Shown here piece after piece: positions 23,572 to 34,240 of a stretch of 64,000 nt of DNA. Below the pieces are notes generated by a model that was not told where the DNA came from, ran no database searches, and saw nothing but the letters and a program-made list of their open reading frames with translations. Within the stretch, counting starts at the first letter, position 1, and each line of letters begins with the position of its first letter. A program made the translations under genes and the position numbers. The stretch spans positions 2,659,669 to 2,723,668 of the forward strand of contig LR746276.1 in the NCBI GenBank assembly GCA_902729315.2, given 5' to 3'. Source of the DNA: Spirodela intermedia. Taxonomy: Eukaryota > Streptophyta > Magnoliopsida > Alismatales > Araceae.

Positions 23572-25129
23572 CTCTTCTCATTTTGCTTTAGATGTGGGCT
23601 GAAAGTCAAGTTTTGGACTGTCCAATGGTTATTTATAATGCAATTGAAGTTGGCTATTGTTGTCACATCAACACCTAGACTCAAACTTTACAAAATGCTA
23701 ATCTTGTAAAAATAAGAAAAAATAAGTATATTTGAACTTCAATGTGATGTTCATTGAATTGTGTTTGCCTTTCAAATATTTTTCGAAAAGTACACACACA
23801 TATATGCATGACAAAAACTCATGTCAAACATTATTTGACTATTTCAAGATGTCAAAAATATCATTTTACCCTTGAGGATAAATGTCGCAATTGGATGCAC
23901 ATTTTGATCTATTGTGATATATACTTAATGTGTTATATAACTCTTTTTTTTGATATTACTGAATTATCTTTTTATATATTTTTTCATCATCAAAACTATT
24001 AACCTCTGAAAGCAAACAAATATATCATTGTGACATTCACACTTCTTTTATTGCGGCATAAAGTGACATATATAGAGAGTATATTTTGAGCCTCCAACAA
24101 GGACTTACAAGGGATAGTAATGGCAACAACTTGAACCGTTATCTATATAACTATAGTAAGTCTCTCAAGAAAATATAGATAAATATAGTAAAACATATAA
24201 AAATTCAAATCCTTCAAATATTAGAATTTTTTGTCATATCTTATTTTTCTTTGAATGATCCTCTGAAGGAGTAAGATACCGATAGTTGTGAGAACAATTT
24301 ACCCATAAAAACTATTACAATGATTTGATGTTAAATCTTCACTAATCATCCAAAGCGAAGGACCATTGCATGATTCAATTCTTAGTTTAGTTTACGTTAC
24401 AATTATTTAGTTAGTAATGAAATTATCTTTTTGATAATCTATGAAAAATTCAACACTATGCACTAATTAAAATAGTGTACTACTAGAGTTGAAACATTAA
24501 ATTCATGGTCAATAAGAGCATTTAAAAGTCAACATTTATTTTACAATCAAGATTCCACCAAATATGATGTACATAGTGAAATAAGCAATATAAAGTCTGG
24601 TGATTAGGACTTATTGTATATAATGAATTAAACTTGGTGAAGTCTAATAGTTAAAGCTTTTGCCCATGATTGATGAAAGGTTACAAAGTTTCACATTCTA
24701 TTTATATCAACTAAAGTTTTTATACTTATCATGAGCAAAACGAAGATTCTAATGAATTCTAGTATGTTTTGGGAGGCTAAGAGAGGAACAAAGAGGGAAT
24801 AAGTAAACATTTTTGGATTTGTCTATAAGTTTTAGCTTCCTACCAAATTCTTACAAAACAATGGGATCAACATTCTATACCAACTTAAAAGGTAAAATAT
24901 TTACATCAATTTGGCATATTTGTTCTACTAAGTCCACTAACTATTTGAGTTAGCCCGAGTCCAATAAAATACTTATTTTAATTTTTTTAGCTTTTTGGGT
25001 CCAAATCATGTTAGCAACCAACTAATATTTTCAAGCTTGGTAGCTCTAGAATGGCTTGAGAAAGTAAAGTATTCAAATAAAATTGTTATAAAACGAAATA
25101 AATAGTTGTTTCAAGTTTGGTGCACAACT

Positions 25130-25175
25130 TTTTTTTCCTGCAAAACTTAAAAGCTCAAGTTTTGCAGGAAAAAAA
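25130..25175. repeat. Perfect 19-bp inverted repeat, 8-nt loop
   Basis: Arms 25130-25148 (TTTTTTTCCTGCAAAACTT) and 25157-25175 are exact reverse complements around AAAAGCTC. It lies alone in intergenic DNA. A foldback transposon remnant is the simplest explanation. Confidence 0.9.
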
Positions 25176-28100
25176 CAAAGGCTTATGGGACTTTATTGAA
25201 TAGTTAATATTATAATTTCAATTAGTTTGTAATATAGTTACATTGGTAATGTAAAGTTGCAATTATATCACCACTTAGAATTTTAGCCACAAAGTACAAA
25301 ACTCTTTTCAAGTAGTTTATTATATTCATTGTTTGATGATTGCATAAATCAATGCATCTTATAATATTATTCTTTGGAATTATTTAGTGAACATCTTACA
25401 TATATATCTTTGTTGAGTTGTGACGTACACTAAGATCAAGAAGGGGGAGAGATTAGTTTATTCTTTTCTTATTGCATTCCTAGGTCGTCTTTTAGAATTT
25501 CATTCTTTTCTGATAAGTAAGTAGATTTTAAGTCACTTAGAATGCATTATATTTTATTGTAGTTTGGCCTACTACCTATGTCTAATCTCTAAGATCATAA
25601 CCCTTATTGGGATCCATTATGTATCATTATGTAACCACAATTATTGATTAATGGATTCAACCCTTTAAAGATTCACCCATAATGTCCCTTATAGATTTAC
25701 AACTCTAAGATACCACATTGCTAATTACAGTGCTCTATTCTCGTGAATTTTCACCTTGAAATTTCTTTTATAATTTATAACTCTAGGAAGTCACACTATT
25801 GTTAATGTGTTAGATTTGATATGATTAAATAGAAGATCAAGAGAAGAGAGGTGAACTGATCTCCAACATTTTATATTGTATCCTTCTATTCTATCTACAT
25901 GTGCTTGTGTCAACACAAGTTTTCACACAATCTTTTTATTATGAGTACAAATTTAGTTAAGTCAGTCTCTTTTTATACATGGGTTCACTCTAGTCTTTTT
26001 TAGATTTGTCACTATCAAAGACACAAGAGTTTTTATACTAGTTCACTCTTCACCAAGCTATTTCTAGTTCTAGAAGATCCATCGTACCAAAGTTCAATAT
26101 TTTCTTTCAAAAATACAATTGATCTCACAATATCGATCAATTATACTCAATATCTGTGGAGATCATACTCCTTATGAGCAAAGTCTGACTCCTAACACCA
26201 CATACCCAAGTTAAATTCATCAATGTTCCTAAAGACTACAACCTTCACATGCACTAAAAGGCTCTCAATATTTATGGCTTTGCCCAAACCTCTCTCCATT
26301 CATCACCTAAGTACCTTAGAGCTTGATAAAGAGAGTCAACCTTTAAAGTAGTAGTTAACTTGATTTATCACTATAAAGTGATATGATGTAGCTTTCAACT
26401 CTTTCTTTGAACTATGTAATAACTTTGTATTGACGAATAGAGTAAGATCTTCTTCTAAGTTTGAATGAATGAGGTCGATATATTTTTTTATTCAATATTA
26501 ATTATAATTCTTTGTAGGCTTTCTCTTTATATTCTCCAATGTCTTCATGTCTTTTCATCACCTGGAAAATGGTTACACAAACTTAAATTTCTTCTTGTTG
26601 TTCTACTGATATAATAATGACCTTTAGTTTTTTTTCAATTCTAAACTTATTATTCTCATGAAAAAATTTCTTAATATTTTTTCTAGAGATACATAGCATA
26701 TCAATGGTCATTTTTCTTTCAATGTTGAACCCAAATAAGGTTGTTGAGCTTATTAATTTGTCTACATATTTTACCAATGTGTTACTGCCTATAATACATG
26801 TCATTTTGTCTACATACTTTGGTCATTCCTTGTTACAAGACATAGTTCTCTTGTAAACTGTGCTTAAAGCTCCAATCTGAAGATATATGATTCATCAACA
26901 GTTATTTCTACTTTTGTTGGTGAGTCAAAGTAAGCTTATTTGTTTCGTCATTTTCTCTATCTTGCTCTAACGTGTTACTAATAACACATGAATAATGGGT
27001 TGGAATACATCTTAACTTAGTTAATTTTACATTTATATGATATTATTAATATTTCTTCACATCGATCTTTATGATTTTTAACATGTTTCAAGGTATATTA
27101 ATATTTTAAATATTTCTTAGAATTTATGAGATTAATCTCCTCATACTCATTTAGATAGCTTATCAAATAAGATTATTATAGACATTGAATTTACTTTTTG
27201 TCATTTTCCTAATCATTTTTCAGTGATTTAAAGAATTTATGCCTTAGGTCGTGGGCACTTCATCAATGGCTACAATGTAGTAACCTAATCGTTACTTACA
27301 ATAGTGAGGAAGCAGCCTTGTGGTAGGAGAAGGATCTAACAGTAGGAGAGAGCACACAAGAAGAAAGACCATTGATCTAACAGAGTGTAGCCTTGTAGGG
27401 GATGAAGCCACTAGAACTTTCGAGTGGTTTCTCTTGCATGAGAGAGAGGTGAGTGAGAGAGGAAAGAGATGGAACACCGACCTATACATTTGGGGAAAAC
27501 TCATGTCACGAATAGCTTTTTGATGAAGAAAACCTTTGGCCATTCAGCCAACCTAGAGGGTTTAGGCTTTTCTAAGCTCCACATCATGTGAATGTAGGTG
27601 TGTCAATTTGGAGCACTCCTCATCTTGCTTGAACAAAGTCTCTCTTGCTGCTTTGAGTGAATGCCTCTTCTTGTTGAAAGTAATGAAAGAGCAATGACAC
27701 CAAGTTAGCTTTGAGATGAGGAAAGTTTCTTTATTTTAGATTAGATTTTAGTTAGAAATGTAGAAGTAGAAGTCAGGAACACTTAATTTTATGCCACTGA
27801 GATCATAGAAAATAGAGATAGATTTAGCTCCCCTCCTTTTCTTTCTTTTAAATCCTGGATCCCTCATTTCTTTTTCAACTCTATCCTTCATTAGAATGAA
27901 CATGAATCAATAAACCTAAATTTTCTAAGGAGACAACTTGACTCGCTGCTATCTATGAGTATGTTGCAAATCAACTTAAAACATAAATCATAATATTTTG
28001 ATTGAGGAGATTAAGAACTAACGACATATGTAGAAAATTACACTCATAAAATGGTGATGCTTTTATTATCTTGAGTTTTATATGCAAAAGACAAGGTGAC

Positions 28101-30416
28101 ATAGCCAGCAATTACTTAGATAGATTTTAAGGAACAAAGTAAGTGAGCTTTGAAGATTTTTTTTTGTAGATATATCGAGAAAATTTGAAATAAATTTAAA
28201 ATAAATTGTCATTTAACATTCTTTGTTGAATGTGGTAGGTTTATTTGAGCAAAATTAACCTCAAGATAATAGTTTTTCTATAAGGAAATTATTAAATTTT
28301 CATACAATTTTTTAATACAGTGAATTGAATATATTTGAAATTTTAAACATTTTCTTTATCTTGATAAAAGGAGAATTATTCAAGATAGTTATAGTGTGTG
28401 TTTACAAATATTTGAAGTCTAACTTGCAAGACTAATGAAGGATATTAATTTATGCACATATTTGAAATTAATTTTCTAACATCTATTTTATATTACAACT
28501 TATATTAATAGTCACATTAAATAGTTATTGTGAGAAGACAAGGCAAGGGAAACTTTAGGCAGGAAAAATTAGCATCATAATAGGTAGAATTATCAAAATT
28601 TGACTTTAACTTTTGATTTATTTTTCTCTATTATATGAATTTTCTGAAACTTTGATCAATAATAATTGATGCATATCCGTGGAATAATTGGCTAAAATTC
28701 TGACTATTAGCTTTGGTGGCTAAGATATTTCTATTGGCCATTTTTTTTAACAAATAGTAAGTTCTGATTTTTTTTTCAAGAATTAAATAGGGCACCTTGA
28801 AAGTAAGGACATAAATTGTTATTATAGGTTGGCTAGTTCTTGTGCATGATAAATATACACAAAAATTACTTTTTATTTCTCAGTTCAGATTCTTTGTAAA
28901 TATTAAATATTTATTCTAAAAATAGTTAATCTTAAATTATTTTCATGCAATTTTGTTCGTTGTGATCATTGAGGATTTTATACATACCTTCTTAGTCAAA
29001 ATATATAGGACTGTCATAGTGATAAGTAGAAAGATTAGAACGAATTAGAACTAGAAGTAAGTGAATGCAAAGACATAGATCCTAGAAGAGCATAGTTAAC
29101 CCACCAAAAAAAAAATTAGGAGAAACATCACAAGTAGAATTGACCTTGGAAAAAGAAACAAAAATAGAAGGAAATTAAAAGGAAAATAGAAGAATACTTC
29201 TTAGAGATCACTCAACTCCCTTACAATGTAGAGTAGTGAATATAATCAATGCTCTTATAGAGAATAATGTTAACTTTAGAGTTGATCATCGCCTTGTCTA
29301 AATGTTACCACATTTTCATGAGAAGGCTCATGAGAAGTAATATAAAAATTTAGAAAAATACTCACAATTTGTGAGATTTCACACTATCTCAACATTTCCA
29401 TCAAGATAGTGAAGATGAGATTGTTCTCCTTCACACTCAAAGATAAAGCTAAGGACTAACTTTGTGTCTTGATTCAAGATCTAAATTCGTGCAATGACAT
29501 TGATGCAACATTTCTTAAGAAATTTTATTCAATAAGAACAGTAAATTCTATTAGAAGGGTGATTAGGGATTTCATGTGAGGGCTGACGTGACTCAGTCGT
29601 TGTATATTAAATCACGCAAATATAAAATATATAAAACTAGAAAATATGAATTTTCGGATATTTAGAAGTATTTCTAAATAAATATATCAATTATAATTCA
29701 ATAAAAATTCCAAAAATAGTGGTAATTTTCCAGGTCAATCACAGGAATGTAATATAATATCTGGTATTTATTTAGAATTTTTCTCAATGAATACAATTTT
29801 CTTACGAATTTTATACTAGGAAATAAAAAGGAAATATATTTAAAATTCACGAAAAAAAGGAAATAAGGGTGCGGGCGTCAGGATGATGTCAGCGCCAGGC
29901 GAACGCGAATCAGGTGGAAACAAAGTTCTGCCCAGCGATTCTTACGTAAGCGATTACAGACAACTTAATTAATCAAATTAAGATCTGTAAAAGCCGGAAG
30001 AATCGTAATTTAACGAAGTATAGTTTGGTAAATTAAAATCACACAAAGTATCACTAAATAAAGCGTAAATTAAATTGAAAGTAGGAAAATAGAGTTCTGG
30101 CATCGCGACGGCGATGCATCGGCGATGCACCAGAATCTTGAGCGTTCGGGAGGATCGTCGTGCAGTGTCCACGGCCTCGAAGGCTCTCCTTGGACAAAGA
30201 CGACGTGGGCAATCTCTAGATCTTCTCGCGAAGTCTAGAGATCAATGAAGTGGGTCGTCGAATCGTCTCTGGCGGCTGTCACCCGGCGGAGCGGAAAAAC
30301 GGCAACTTTGTGGCTCTCCGACGGCTGTCACCCGACGGAGAGGCACTAGATGGAGGTGGGGCGCGTGTTAGGGAGCTTCATCTTCAGGTCCGCGCAGCAA
30401 GAGGAGGCTCTTCATC

Positions 30417-30446
30417 GCATCTGGTACGCTCTCAGGAGGTGGCGAC
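30417..30446 (+). repeat. Left arm of a 30-33 bp inverted repeat
   Basis: GCATCTGGTACGCTCTCAGG... reading to GGCGAC; its reverse complement, with three extra bases, is at 30713-30745. Confidence 0.88.
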
Positions 30447-30683
30447 TAGTCTCCTGGCGGATCGTCCTCTTCCCGACGACGGCTTGTTCGTCGATCAATC
30501 GGAGATGATTTACTCAATGGATTCGCGATCCTTTTATCGCGAATCGTTCAGCAATTTTAGTAGCAATGCTCCGCGAATCGCATTGACGAGATTTTCGCCG
30601 ATGATCCAGTGATTCTCGTTGCTTAATCCTTCACCGACGATCTGCAGGAAAGTCGCGATAATTAGATAAAAATATATGAATTT

Positions 30684-30745
30684 TGACTCTGGGAGGATTC
30701 GAACCCGCGCCGGTCGCCCACCTCTCCTGAGAGCGTACCAGATGC
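30684..30745 (-). repeat. tRNA-like / SINE-like fragment with perfect RNA polymerase III B box
   Basis: Read on the minus strand, the segment runs GCATCTGGTACGCTCTCAGG, then GTGGGCGACCGGCGCG, then GGTTCGAATCC and TCCCAGAG. GGTTCGAATCC matches the B-box consensus exactly. The flanking bases do not fold into a complete tRNA: the T-stem pairs poorly and no acceptor partner is found, so this is not called a tRNA gene. Its left half is the right arm of the inverted repeat with 30417-30446. Confidence 0.5.
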
Positions 30746-30754
30746 AAACCGGAA

Positions 30755-30854
30755 GCAGAATGTGAGAATGTGAGAGATTACCTTTTGATTTATGAAAATA
30801 TATGAATTTTTAATTTCTTCTCTAGCAGAATGTGAGAGATTACCTTTTGATTTA
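30755..30854. repeat. Direct duplication of a ~30 bp segment
   Basis: GCAGAATGTGAGAGATTACC followed by TTTTGATTTA is present at 30825-30854. A copy with an extra TGTGAGAA lies at 30755-30792. CCGGAAGCAGAA also flanks both copies. Confidence 0.85.
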
Positions 30855-31219
30855 CCGGAAGCAGAAGAAGAATTAGCAAAGTTTCTTCTCTCGCGTGTAT
30901 GACCACTCCTTGCCCCATAGTCGGCTGGCCACCGGTGACGTGGAAGGGGAGTGGTGTACGCGTGCCCTGTCGGTCTCCAAGCCAAGCCGCTCGAGCCCCT
31001 GCTCGCGGCTTACTCCCCGACTGCACTTCCGACCCGCTTGCAGGCCCGGTTGGCCGGCAGGTCCCCCCATTTTTGCAATATTTTTATTTTTATTTCTTGT
31101 TCTTCATTTATCTCAAAAGTAAGACTGTAAAAATCGTATAAAATCACATAATTACCCAAAAATTCACCTTAATCAATTGAAAACTAAAAATCATTCTTTA
31201 ACATAAATTTAAGTCTATT

Positions 31220-31272
31220 TATCATGAGTTAAGGCTAAAACTATATTATTTACTAATTATTAACTCATGATA
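31220..31272. repeat. 13-bp perfect inverted repeat just before the gag relic
   Basis: TATCATGAGTTAA at 31220-31232 and its exact reverse complement at 31260-31272, with a 27-nt AT-rich spacer, ending one base before the gag-like ATG. Confidence 0.85.
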
Positions 31273-31699
31273 ATGAAGACTTATCAAGGGCCTCAAGAAT
31301 CTTTTTATGAGGAATGGGAGAGAGTTAAGGATTACACCTACTAGTGTCCACATCATGCAATTAGAGTAGATTTTTTATGAAGCTTTGAATGAGAGAGATA
31401 GGCACATGATTGATGCCAATTTTATGCTTCAAGTGAGATTTTTACAAACAAATATGAAGATGAAGCTATTGATCTTATTGAAATAGTGTTTGAAAATAAT
31501 GAACATCACTATGCTTTAAACCAAAATGGTAACTTCATGATTTAGAAGATGATGAATCTATGATGTGAAAAATATAGAGACTCGACTGCTTATGGATAGA
31601 GTTGACAAACTGACTGAAAGTGTATAAGTATTGATGATTAAATTCAGAACAAATGAATTTGACAAGCAGTCGCTCAAACAAAAGCAAGATATGTCATCA

Positions 31700-31741
31700 T
31701 GTACACTTTGTTCAAGCTATGAACATGTAGAAGTTGACTGC
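31700..31741 (+). pseudogene. Gag zinc-knuckle remnant (CCHC)
   Basis: Spacing C-x2-C-x4-H-x4-C is intact within an otherwise broken gag frame. Confidence 0.75.
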
Positions 31742-32285
31742 CTAAAATATGACTAGATCATGGTAGTCAATGGCTAGTTAAAACCATGGACAAAAGGTAT
31801 CCCCCAGCAAGAACTATAATGCAAATTATAGAAACAATCAGTTTGACACTAATCAAGCTAATAGGTGGAGAAAAAAATCAAGAAACAGTCTATTAACCTA
31901 GACCATTTGTTCCTCCACATAAGTTGCCATTTCAAAGGCAACATTTTCAAAATCAAGATATTTTCCCTTCTAATCATCACTTACATCCACATGTAGGGGG
32001 ATCTGATTTGTCTATGCAGTAGCTATTGAATTAGATGTTGTAGGAGCATTCTCAGTTGTTGAGAAGGTAAAACCTGATCTAGATAAATATAGCCCTTTAA
32101 TCCCTTTTCCTAAAGCTTTAATGGACAATAAGCCTATGGTTATAGATCAAGATACAAAAAATTTAAATTTTTTTAAATAAGTCACCATTAGTATTCTTTT
32201 GATAGATGCAATCTAGCACATTTCTTCCTATGTTAAATTTTGAAAAGGATTATGCACTCTTGCAAAGAAACATAAATGTATTTAG

Positions 32286-32756
32286 TTGTCTGAAATGATA
32301 AGTTTAATTTTATTAAATCAGATCTCAATAAAGCAACGAGATCCAAGAGCTCCTCTCATCAAATGTGAGATTCAATATATGATTTTTACTTTCTCTTTAC
32401 TTGATTTAGGGGCAAGTATTAAAATATTACCTAAAACTTTATATGATATGTATAAATTTGGTGATTTACAACTTTTATTTGTGGAATTACAGCTAGTAGA
32501 TAGATCAGTCCAACAACCCTATAGAGTTTTAAAAGATGTTATAGTAAAAATTGAGAGTTGTTATTTTTCTACATACTTTATAGTTGCTGATATGAAGATA
32601 ACAAAAAATATTAATCATGTCTTAATAATTTTAGAACATCCTGTTTTAGGCACAACTAAAGCCACAACATATTGGAGTAAAGGGACTATAGGATTAAACT
32701 TTGGGAAAGAAAAAATTGAGTTAAAAATTACAAAATTATTGAAGTATCTTGACTAA
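32286..32756 (+). pseudogene. Retropepsin (aspartic protease) segment of the Ty3/gypsy relic
   Basis: The longest surviving open stretch of the relic, 156 codons. It holds the active-site DLGAS (32403-32417) followed by ILPKTLYD and a later LQLVDRS, both usual in plant Ty3 proteases. The ATG at 32286 is not necessarily a real start, because the protease normally lies inside a polyprotein. It lacks a frame connection to gag or RT. Confidence 0.82.
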
Positions 32757-33430
32757 TTTGAATATTTATGCATGATTGACATTGTTGATGTGTGTGTAGA
32801 AGTTCTTAGCAAAATGGTAGGTAATATGCTTCACTCCCCCATGGACATTGATATGGAAAAAGCCCAAGCAGCTTCAATGAGTCCTCCTTCAATCTTAAAG
32901 CTGCTGGCTTCTCACATAAAATATTTATATCTAGGTTCACATGATACACTTCCTATTACTATTTCCTCCCTCTTAGTAGTAGAGTAAGAGGAGAAATTAG
33001 TAAGCACATTTAAGCAAGACAAGTTAGCCATCAGATGGACTCTTTCGGACATCCAATGCATTAGTTCTGAAGTATGTATGCATAGAATTTTTACTAATGA
33101 AAATACATAGACAATTAGAGATATCTAGTAGAGACTTAATCCAAAGATGTTAGAGGTAGTCAAAGCTAAAATGGTGAAGTGGCTAACTGCTGAAATAATT
33201 TATGCCATTTTTGATAGCCCATGGTTAAATCTAATTTATATTGTTTAAAAAAAATCAAGAATTATGATCTGTATAAATGCTATGGAGAGAAGATTCATAT
33301 CCACCTAACTATTGGTTAGAGAGTCTGTATTGACTACAAAAAATTAAAGTAGATCACAAAAAAATGATCACTTTCTCTTAGCATTTATAGATCAAATTTT
33401 AAAACATCTTGCCAACATTATTTCTATTTT

Positions 33431-33667
33431 TTGGACGGATACTCAAGGTATAACCAAGTTGCAATATGTTCAAATAACCAAGAGAAGACAACATTTACCT
33501 ACTCCTTCAGTATATATGCCTTAACTACAATGTTGTTTGAGTTGTGTAACGCACCGTCCACCTTCCAATGGTATATGAGTGCTATGTTCTCCACATTACT
33601 AGGAAATTATTTAGAGATATTCATAGATGATTTCTCTATTTTGGTCAAACTTTTGATGAATGCTTGA
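33431..33667 (+). pseudogene. Reverse transcriptase core fragment of the Ty3/gypsy relic
   Basis: Contains DGYSRYNQ, a QEKTTFT block, the LCNAPSTFQ motif and the FIDDF catalytic Asp pair. Upstream (about 32890-33430) and downstream (to about 34000) RT sequence is present in other frames with stops. Key catalytic Asp residues survive in this fragment, but the domain as a whole is broken. Confidence 0.85.
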
Positions 33668-34024
33668 TCAATTTAACTAAAGTTTTGCAGATTTGTGTAG
33701 AAAAGAAGTTAGTTCTGAGTTTGGAAAAATCTTATTTCATGGTCATTGAAGGTGTAGTGCTAGACCACTTGATCAACAAGTGAGGATTAGAAGTTGACAA
33801 AGTAAAAATTGTGGTGATATAAAACCTTCCTCTTCACACTTCTATACGTGTCTTCACACTTCTATCGATGATTTGTTGAAGGCTTTGTGAACCTTGCTAA
33901 ACCATTAACCTAACACCTAGCTAAGGACCAAAATTTTGTGATAGATGCTGTAGGAGAATCAGCCTTCCTCAAAATGAAGCAAGCTCTTATCAAGGCTTCT
34001 ATCCTCCAAGGTCTTGAATGTACC

Positions 34025-34240
34025 CATCTTTTTTAGCTAATGTGTGATGCTTCTGATTTTACAGTTGGAGTTATATTGAGTCAAAGAATTGACAAGAAAT
34101 TAGTCACCATTTATACACTAGTAAGACTCTTGTCAATGCCTAATTAAATTACACTACTATTAAAAAAGAATTGTTGCTATTATTTTCTCTTTAGAAAAAA
34201 ATTAGTCTTATATTTAAGGTAGCAAATCACATGTATTGAC
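34025..34240 (+). pseudogene. RNase H remnant of the Ty3/gypsy relic
   Basis: LMCDASDFTVGVILSQ followed by sequence resembling NYTTIKKELL; the frame is interrupted. This is the last recognisable part of the element. Confidence 0.75.

Larger units (their letters stand above)
20401..29869. other. AT-rich gene-poor intergenic DNA
   Basis: No gene supported on either strand. Contains the 29-bp minisatellite (22912-23302), a CT microsatellite (23520-23567) and a 19-bp perfect hairpin (25130-25175). Scattered short frames show no recognisable motif. The 27230-27640 segment is less AT-rich and could be part of an old LTR, but no paired copy was seen. Confidence 0.6.
29870..31080. mobile_element. 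GC-rich island, probably LTR or leader of an inserted element
   Basis: An abrupt rise in GC within very AT-rich DNA, with direct and inverted duplications: a CTCT..CGGCTGTCACCCG(G/A)CGGAG segment occurs at 30267-30291 and 30314-30340; a 30-33 bp inverted repeat lies at 30417-30446 / 30713-30745; and a ~30 bp direct repeat at 30755-30792 / 30825-30854. Open frames here show no known domain. It ends about 190 bp before the Ty3/gypsy gag relic, so I infer an LTR or leader of that or a nested element. No matching second copy was noticed in the window. Confidence 0.45.
31273..34240 (+). mobile_element. Decayed Ty3/gypsy retrotransposon internal region (gag-PR-RT-RNase H)
   Basis: Domains appear in the order gag, zinc knuckle, protease, reverse transcriptase, RNase H, all on the plus strand and broken by many stops and frameshifts. 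Gag-like sequence starts at 31273; a CCHC knuckle (C-x2-C-x4-H-x4-C) is at 31700-31741; a retropepsin DLGAS is at 32403-32417; an RT FIDDF catalytic motif is at 33620-33634; RNase H begins near MCDASDF at about 34040 and fades by 34240. No integrase was found, and paired LTRs were not identified. The domain wording is closest to plant Ty3/gypsy elements of the Athila/Tat type. It cannot encode a working polyprotein. Confidence 0.88.

Noticed and set aside
30250-30612. A 120-codon open frame in the GC-rich island
   Set aside because: It starts with GTG, lies in repeat-rich DNA, contains internal duplications and has no recognisable domain.
30684-30745. A tRNA gene on the minus strand
   Set aside because: Only the B box is convincing. 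The T-stem pairs poorly, there is no acceptor-stem partner and no clear anticodon arm.
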